DNA of 8,911 bases from assembly GCA_013813125.1 (NCBI GenBank), contig JACCSH010000258.1:1-8911 (forward strand), written 5' to 3'. The notes beneath the pieces are model-generated. The model searched no databases. It saw nothing but the letters and a program-made list of their open reading frames with translations, and was not told the origin of the DNA. How positions within the stretch are numbered: the stretch's first letter is position 1; each line of letters starts with the position of its first letter. Both the position numbers and the translations under genes were made by a program. Below, piece by piece: positions 5,374 through 8,911 of the stretch. The DNA comes from Nocardioidaceae bacterium. GTDB lineage: Bacteria; Actinomycetota; Actinomycetes; Propionibacteriales; Nocardioidaceae.

Positions 5374-6764
5374 CAGCGCAGGCCGCTCATGGCGAATATC
5401 ATCGGGTCGACCTGGATGTTGTGCTGGGTGAGCTTCTCGAGGAAAGAGGGTCGCAGACCGGTCGACCGAAGTGCGCCGAGCGCACGACCGTTGTCGTCGA
5501 AACCAGCCGAGTGGTCGAACACGAAGATGTCCTGCATCGTGACGACCTCGCCCTCCATGCGCTCGACTTCGGTGATGTAGGTGATGCGCCGGCTCCCGTC
5601 GCGCAGCCGGCTCTGCTGCACGATGAGGTCCACCGCACTGGACACCTGTTCCCGAATGGCACGGATCGGCAGATCCATACCGGCCATCATCACCATCGTC
5701 TCCAACCGGGCGAGGGCGTCTCGCGGAGTGTTCGCGTGCAGCGTGCTGATCGAGCCGTCGTGGCCGGTATTCATCGCCTGCAGCATGTCCAAGGCAGCCG
5801 CATCACGAATTTCGCCGACGACGATGCGGTCCGGCCGCATGCGAAGTGAGTTTCGCACCAGGTCGCGGATCGCAACCTCGCCTTTTCCTTCGATGTTCGA
5901 AGGCCGAGACTCCAGACGGAGCACGTGGTCCTGGTTCATCTGCAGTTCGGCAGCATCCTCGATGGTGACGATGCGCTCGTCTGTGGGGATGAACGACGAG
6001 AGCACGTTCAGCGTCGTCGTCTTGCCGGAGCCGGTCCCGCCGGAGACCAGGATGTTCAACCGTCCCTTGACGCAGGCGGCGAGGAAGTCGACGGTCTGCC
6101 GGGTCAGGGTCCCGAAGGTGATCAGATCATTGGCGGTGAAGGGATCGGCGGCGAACTTGCGGATGGTCAGTATCGAGCCGTCGAGAGCCAGAGGAGGGAT
6201 GACGGCGTTGACGCGACTGCCGTCCGGGAGGCGCGCGTCGACCATGGGGCTGGCCTCGTCGATTCTGCGGCCCACCCGCGCGACGATTTTGTCGATCGTA
6301 CGGCGAAGGTGTGCCTCGTCGGCGAACTGACCGTCGACGCGGCTCAGTCGACCCGATTTTTCGATGTAGATGTCAAATGGCCCGTTGACCATGATCTCGG
6401 TCAGGTCCGGGTCGCGCAGGAACGGCTCGATGGGCCCGTAGCCGAGGATGTCGTCAGCGATCTCCTGGGTGAGGCGTGTCCGGTCGGCGTTGGACAGTGG
6501 CGTCTGGGTGAGCGCCACCTCCTGTTGCAGGGCGACCCGCACCATCTGCTCCAGCTCACTCGCCGGAAGCTCTGCGTCGTAGAGCTTGGGACCGAGGTTT
6601 GCCAGCAACGCCTGGTGGACGGTTTGCTTCAGTTCCGCCAGCGGGTCGGACATAGCTGACCCGCGGCTGCGCTGACCTCCTTGCGCACCGTTGTCCTGGT
6701 GCGAGGGGGCGCTGGCTTGTCCTCGGTCGCGCTGGGCGGTGGCAAGACGGTCGGCGAGGCTCAT
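5373..6764 (-). CDS. cpaF: CpaF/TadA secretion ATPase
   Basis: A 463-aa member of the type II/IV secretion (VirB11/GspE-like) ATPases, the hexameric cytoplasmic motor that powers Flp pilus assembly. The N-terminal 40 residues are Gln/Gly/Ser-rich and probably disordered. The CpaF-type N domain follows, with YGPIEPFLRDPDLTEIMVNG (about 109-128). The motor core has Walker A GGTGSGKT (242-249), an Asp box TIEDAAEL (267-274), Walker B RIVVGEIRDAAALDML (313-328) and a His box STLHANTPRDALARLE (340-355). All key residues appear intact. The ATG overlaps the cpaE stop as ATGA and has AGGAG 9 nt upstream. Another Met (residue 38, in SAMSDPL) could serve as an internal start, but the ATGA junction favours the longer form. 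Confidence 0.96.
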   Translation of the reverse strand: MSLADRLATAQRDRGQASAPSHQDNGAQGGQRSRGSAMSDPLAELKQTVHQALLANLGPKLYDAELPASELEQMVRVALQQEVALTQTPLSNADRTRLTQEIADDILGYGPIEPFLRDPDLTEIMVNGPFDIYIEKSGRLSRVDGQFADEAHLRRTIDKIVARVGRRIDEASPMVDARLPDGSRVNAVIPPLALDGSILTIRKFAADPFTANDLITFGTLTRQTVDFLAACVKGRLNILVSGGTGSGKTTTLNVLSSFIPTDERIVTIEDAAELQMNQDHVLRLESRPSNIEGKGEVAIRDLVRNSLRMRPDRIVVGEIRDAAALDMLQAMNTGHDGSISTLHANTPRDALARLETMVMMAGMDLPIRAIREQVSSAVDLIVQQSRLRDGSRRITYITEVERMEGEVVTMQDIFVFDHSAGFDDNGRALGALRSTGLRPSFLEKLTQHNIQVDPMIFAMSGLR

Positions 6765-7966
6765 GAGGTCTTACTCCTGCGGCGAAAGAGGCTTCGGCCG
6801 TCTGTGTTGGCTGAGACGAGAAGGCCGGGGCGCGCGTCGGTTTCTGCGGTGGGCACCACCTCCACGCACTTTCTAGCGAGCGCGACGAACGCCTGGCTGG
6901 CAGGGTTGCGCGGGTGAGAGGTGACAATCGGCTCACACCGATTCATCGATGCAGGCACCTCGGTCGGCTCGGTGGGAATGGAAACGAAGATCTCCGACTT
7001 CAGTGCGGTCTCGATGTCGCTGGGCGAAAGCCCAATCTTGGGGTTGTATCCGTTAAGAACGATGCGGCTCTTGTCGCGGGGGAAGTTCAGCAGGTCGAAG
7101 GTCTCCAACGTGACCTTGGCGGCCTTCAGGGCAGGCAGGACGGGTGTGACCAGCAGCAGCAGCAGGTCACTCTCGTCGAATGCCTGGAGTACGTGCTCGT
7201 CGAACGCTGGGGGGGTGTCTACGACGATGTAGTCGAAGGACTGCTTGAGTGTGGTGAGGATCTTCCCGATCAGGTGTCTGCCGATGGGCTCGCTGAGCTC
7301 AGGCGATGTGGGCGCGAGCAGCGCGGACAAATTGGCTGAGTACTTGGTGAGCAGCGGCCGCAGCTCCTCGGACCCGATGTCTCCGACAATGGCGAGGGCT
7401 TCGCTGATCGTGTGGACCGGAGACATCTGCAAGGTGATGGCCACGTCCCCGAATGCGAGGTCAAGATCGACGAGACAGACCTTATGACCCGCATCGGAGA
7501 GCGCCACCGCCAGGTTTGTGGACACAGTTGTCTTACCCACACCACCCTTGGCCGAGAACACGGTGATCAACCGCCCGGGCGCCGACTCCTGATGTCCTGA
7601 GTGGGCCGCGGTCAGGGCTTCGTACAAGCTTTGACTCCGCCGCACGGCCAGGGACAACCCAGTGAGGTCGCGCTCTTCGACCACCTCCCGCATACCGGAG
7701 CGCAACGCTTCAGCGAGGACGCTGGAGTCGACCCGCTGGCGGAGCAGGATGACGCTGAGCGCCGGACGGGTTACGCGCAGGGTGTCAGCGAGGCTTACGG
7801 CCGCCGTGAGGTTGACACCGGCCCCCAACACAACCGCAAACTCATCCGGACGTTGCTCGAGGTGATGGCGCAGAGCGTCGACACTGGGCACGACTTCGGC
7901 GCTCGGACCGATAGCCCCGACGAACAGCTCAGCGCTCGCCGTCCGTGATTCGACGATGGTGGTCAT
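6761..7966 (-). CDS. cpaE: CpaE/TadZ, MinD/ParA-type pilus localisation ATPase
   Basis: A 401-aa cytoplasmic protein. Residues 1-115 look like the degenerate receiver domain of TadZ/CpaE proteins: receiver-like alternation is visible, but VVLGAG (45-50) stands where the phospho-acceptor Asp would be, so phosphorylation is not expected. The MinD/ParA ATPase domain starts near 131, with deviant Walker A KGGVGKTT (140-147), switch region DLDLAFGD (167-174) and Walker B YIVVDTPP (246-253). Members of this family place the Tad machine in the cell, often at a pole. I chose ATG 7966, 7 nt past the cpaB stop with GAGAG 4 nt upstream, over an in-frame start at 8056 that would overlap cpaB and add Arg/Pro-rich shadow sequence. 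A run of five identical CTG codons (7151-7165) encodes Leu 268-272. Confidence 0.95.
   Translation of the reverse strand: MTTIVESRTASAELFVGAIGPSAEVVPSVDALRHHLEQRPDEFAVVLGAGVNLTAAVSLADTLRVTRPALSVILLRQRVDSSVLAEALRSGMREVVEERDLTGLSLAVRRSQSLYEALTAAHSGHQESAPGRLITVFSAKGGVGKTTVSTNLAVALSDAGHKVCLVDLDLAFGDVAITLQMSPVHTISEALAIVGDIGSEELRPLLTKYSANLSALLAPTSPELSEPIGRHLIGKILTTLKQSFDYIVVDTPPAFDEHVLQAFDESDLLLLLVTPVLPALKAAKVTLETFDLLNFPRDKSRIVLNGYNPKIGLSPSDIETALKSEIFVSIPTEPTEVPASMNRCEPIVTSHPRNPASQAFVALARKCVEVVPTAETDARPGLLVSANTDGRSLFRRRSKTS
6774..6778 (-). promoter_or_regulatory. Ribosome-binding site of cpaF
   Basis: On the minus strand AGGAG precedes the cpaF ATG by 9 nt, inside the 3' end of cpaE. It supports the start within the ATGA junction at 6761-6764. 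Confidence 0.65.
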
Positions 7967-7973
7967 AGCACTC

Positions 7974-8717
7974 TCACTTAAGTAGGTCCGCTGAGGTGAC
8001 GCCTTTGCCCGGCGTGATCTTGGTGCCTTCGGCCAGAAGCCCGAAGGTGAGCCCACCGGTGCCGGAGGCGAAGATCACGCGCTCGGCGTCGGCCTGGTCA
8101 AGGGCGACGGTGAGGATCGTCTTGGGGACCTCTTCGGTGCTTGCGTCGTCGGCTTTGTCGCTCGCGGCCGAGAGCACGGTCGTCTCACCGACGCCGATGA
8201 CTTCAACGTTAGGAACCAGGATTCGCGTGAAGTTCGACTCGGCGGTGGTGTCGGTCGCCGTAACGGCGGATGAGACGAAGATGACGACATGGGAGCCGGG
8301 CGTTACGAAGCCAGCCACGCGCGCTGGGTCACTGAGTTCGAGGCTGACGGCGAGCTGACCTTTGGGGATGGTCAGGGTCTGTTTCGAGGCGGCGGTGGTG
8401 CCGAACTTCGCGGCCAGGATCTGCTCGCCAGGATAGATGGTTGACAGCGCCACCTTGTCTCCGATCGTTTCGACCGATGTGAGAGCCCCTTTCACAACAC
8501 TCGACTGAGGGATCTCGGTCAGGGCGAGCTTGCCTTCGGCCTGAGCCTGCTCGGCGGTCTGACCGGGCTCGATCACTTCGGTGGCGGCGAGGACCTTGAC
8601 GAGGCTCTCGTTTGCCTTTGCCGCACCTGCCAGGCCGTTGACGTACAGCAGCACCAGGGAGGCGCCGACGGCCGCGATCACGACCGCGACGACGAGCAGA
8701 ACACCTTTGCGTTTCAT
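7974..8717 (-). CDS. cpaB: CpaB/RcpC, Flp pilus assembly protein with SAF domain
   Basis: A 247-aa protein with a basic N-terminus (MKRKG) and one membrane helix (about residues 5-27); the rest should lie outside the membrane. Residues 40-105 match an SAF-type fold, with VLAATEVIEPGQ and VALSTIYPGEQIL. The RcpC/CpaB region follows, with VSLELSDPARVAGFVTPGSHV (124-144), RILVPNVEVIGVG (165-177) and LTVALDQADAERVIFA (202-217). In Gram-negatives this family works with the outer-membrane secretin; in a Gram-positive it more likely acts at or in the cell wall. The ATG has AAGGA 7 nt upstream. Its start also overlaps the stop of a 25-codon ORF. It lies 70 bp from the preceding CDS, the largest gap in the operon, but I see no promoter there. 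Confidence 0.93.
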   Translation of the reverse strand: MKRKGVLLVVAVVIAAVGASLVLLYVNGLAGAAKANESLVKVLAATEVIEPGQTAEQAQAEGKLALTEIPQSSVVKGALTSVETIGDKVALSTIYPGEQILAAKFGTTAASKQTLTIPKGQLAVSLELSDPARVAGFVTPGSHVVIFVSSAVTATDTTAESNFTRILVPNVEVIGVGETTVLSAASDKADDASTEEVPKTILTVALDQADAERVIFASGTGGLTFGLLAEGTKITPGKGVTSADLLK

Positions 8718-8791
8718 GTGGGATTCCTTGACGTGGGATGTGAAGGGAAGGGGAGTGACGGGCCTGGACGCAGCTGCTCGCTGTAGCTCAT
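8714..8791 (-). CDS. 25-codon bridging ORF, probably non-functional or coupling only
   Basis: This frame starts at an ATG overlapping the previous CDS stop (ATGA, 8788-8791) and ends in a TGA that overlaps the cpaB ATG (ATGA, 8714-8717). The product would be rich in Pro and Ser (MSYSEQLRPGP...). It has no Shine-Dalgarno sequence of its own. The surrounding 70-bp spacer is pyrimidine-rich in the mRNA and holds two copies of ATCCCAC, 15 bp apart. The double junction would let ribosomes pass from the upstream gene to cpaB, but chance is not excluded. Confidence 0.2.
   Translation of the reverse strand: MSYSEQLRPGPSLPFPSHPTSRNPT
8725..8729 (-). promoter_or_regulatory. Ribosome-binding site of cpaB
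   Basis: On the minus strand AAGGA precedes the cpaB ATG at 8717 by 7 nt. It allows independent initiation of cpaB at the operon's longest spacer. Confidence 0.65.
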
Positions 8792-8911
8792 CGGACGATC
8801 CCGAACGTGGGTGGAAGCGGGATGGTCACCGCGTCGTCGGGGTTCGGACGCATATACAAGGTCCCGCTGCCGTTGGCCTCGAGTCGTCGGGCGACGAACT
8901 GGGCGTTCGCG
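8788..8911 (-). CDS. 3' end of an unidentified CDS upstream of cpaB
   Basis: The last 41 codons of a gene that runs past the right edge are visible, ending at TGA (8788-8790). The tail includes FVARRLEANGSGTLYMR and ends in PLPPTFGIVR, with no membrane helix in the visible part. Codon use matches the neighbours, with G/C at nearly all third positions. Gene order suggests another Tad-locus component, such as a TadE/TadG-like pseudopilin or surface protein, but the fragment itself does not identify it. Confidence 0.7.
   Translation of the reverse strand, partial: ANAQFVARRLEANGSGTLYMRPNPDDAVTIPLPPTFGIVR

Noticed and set aside
5581..6659. Two long plus-strand ORFs (249 and 244 aa) opposite cpaF
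   Set aside because: They lie wholly antisense to the conserved ATPase gene, and their translations show low-complexity Arg/Ser-rich or shadow composition with no domain. High GC keeps such frames open.
7151..7165. Five CAG units as a functional microsatellite
   Set aside because: They encode a Leu run in the hydrophobic core of the CpaE ATPase domain, where CTG is the preferred Leu codon at this GC content. Codon bias explains the run.
7967..8056. N-terminal extension of cpaE by 30 residues
   Set aside because: It overlaps the end of cpaB and lacks family-like sequence. The ATG at 7966, just after the cpaB stop, has a ribosome-binding site.

Overview
This window is a high-GC segment that reads as an actinomycete (Actinomycetota) chromosome, possibly Nocardioides-like. 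The taxonomic guess rests on the GC-rich codon use and on a TadB protein carrying a von Willebrand factor A (VWA) domain; no marker gene fixes it. Nearly everything lies on the minus strand and reads right to left as one compact operon for a Tad/Flp-type (tight adherence) pilus or secretion machine, ending in a two-component regulatory pair.

In transcription order (right to left) the window holds: the 3' end of an unidentified CDS (8788-8911); cpaB/rcpC, a membrane-anchored SAF-domain assembly protein (7974-8717); cpaE/tadZ, a MinD/ParA-type localisation ATPase with a degenerate receiver domain (6761-7966); cpaF/tadA, the secretion ATPase (5373-6764); tadB, an inner-membrane platform protein fused to a signal peptide and an exported VWA domain (3442-5373); tadC, the second platform protein (2504-3442); a membrane-bound NarL-family histidine kinase (819-2501); and a LuxR/NarL-type response regulator (167-826, GTG start). 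From cpaB to the regulator no intergenic gap exceeds 7 bp. Four junctions overlap (one ATGA, two TGATG, one 8-bp overlap), so transcription and translation are probably coupled throughout. No pilin or prepilin peptidase gene is in view; these and any TadE/F/G-like genes would be expected to the right.

The likely division of labour is as follows. CpaF powers pilin assembly on the TadB/TadC membrane platform, CpaE positions the machine, and CpaB acts outside the membrane. The histidine kinase and regulator, as the last genes of the operon, are well placed to control pilus expression, but their targets cannot be read from this sequence.

The left 166 bp are different. The first 80 bases have 35 G+C (44%) and are dense in short inverted repeats (TATGTAA/TTACATA bounding 1-75, CGGAC/GTCCG, AACACTGTGTT). 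A strong ribosome-binding site and an ATG at 89 on the plus strand follow. This may be a control region or the edge of a mobile element. Other points worth a second look are the VWA-TadB fusion with its Thr-substituted MIDAS motif, and a 9-bp inverted repeat at the kinase-regulator junction that could mask the regulator's ribosome-binding site.
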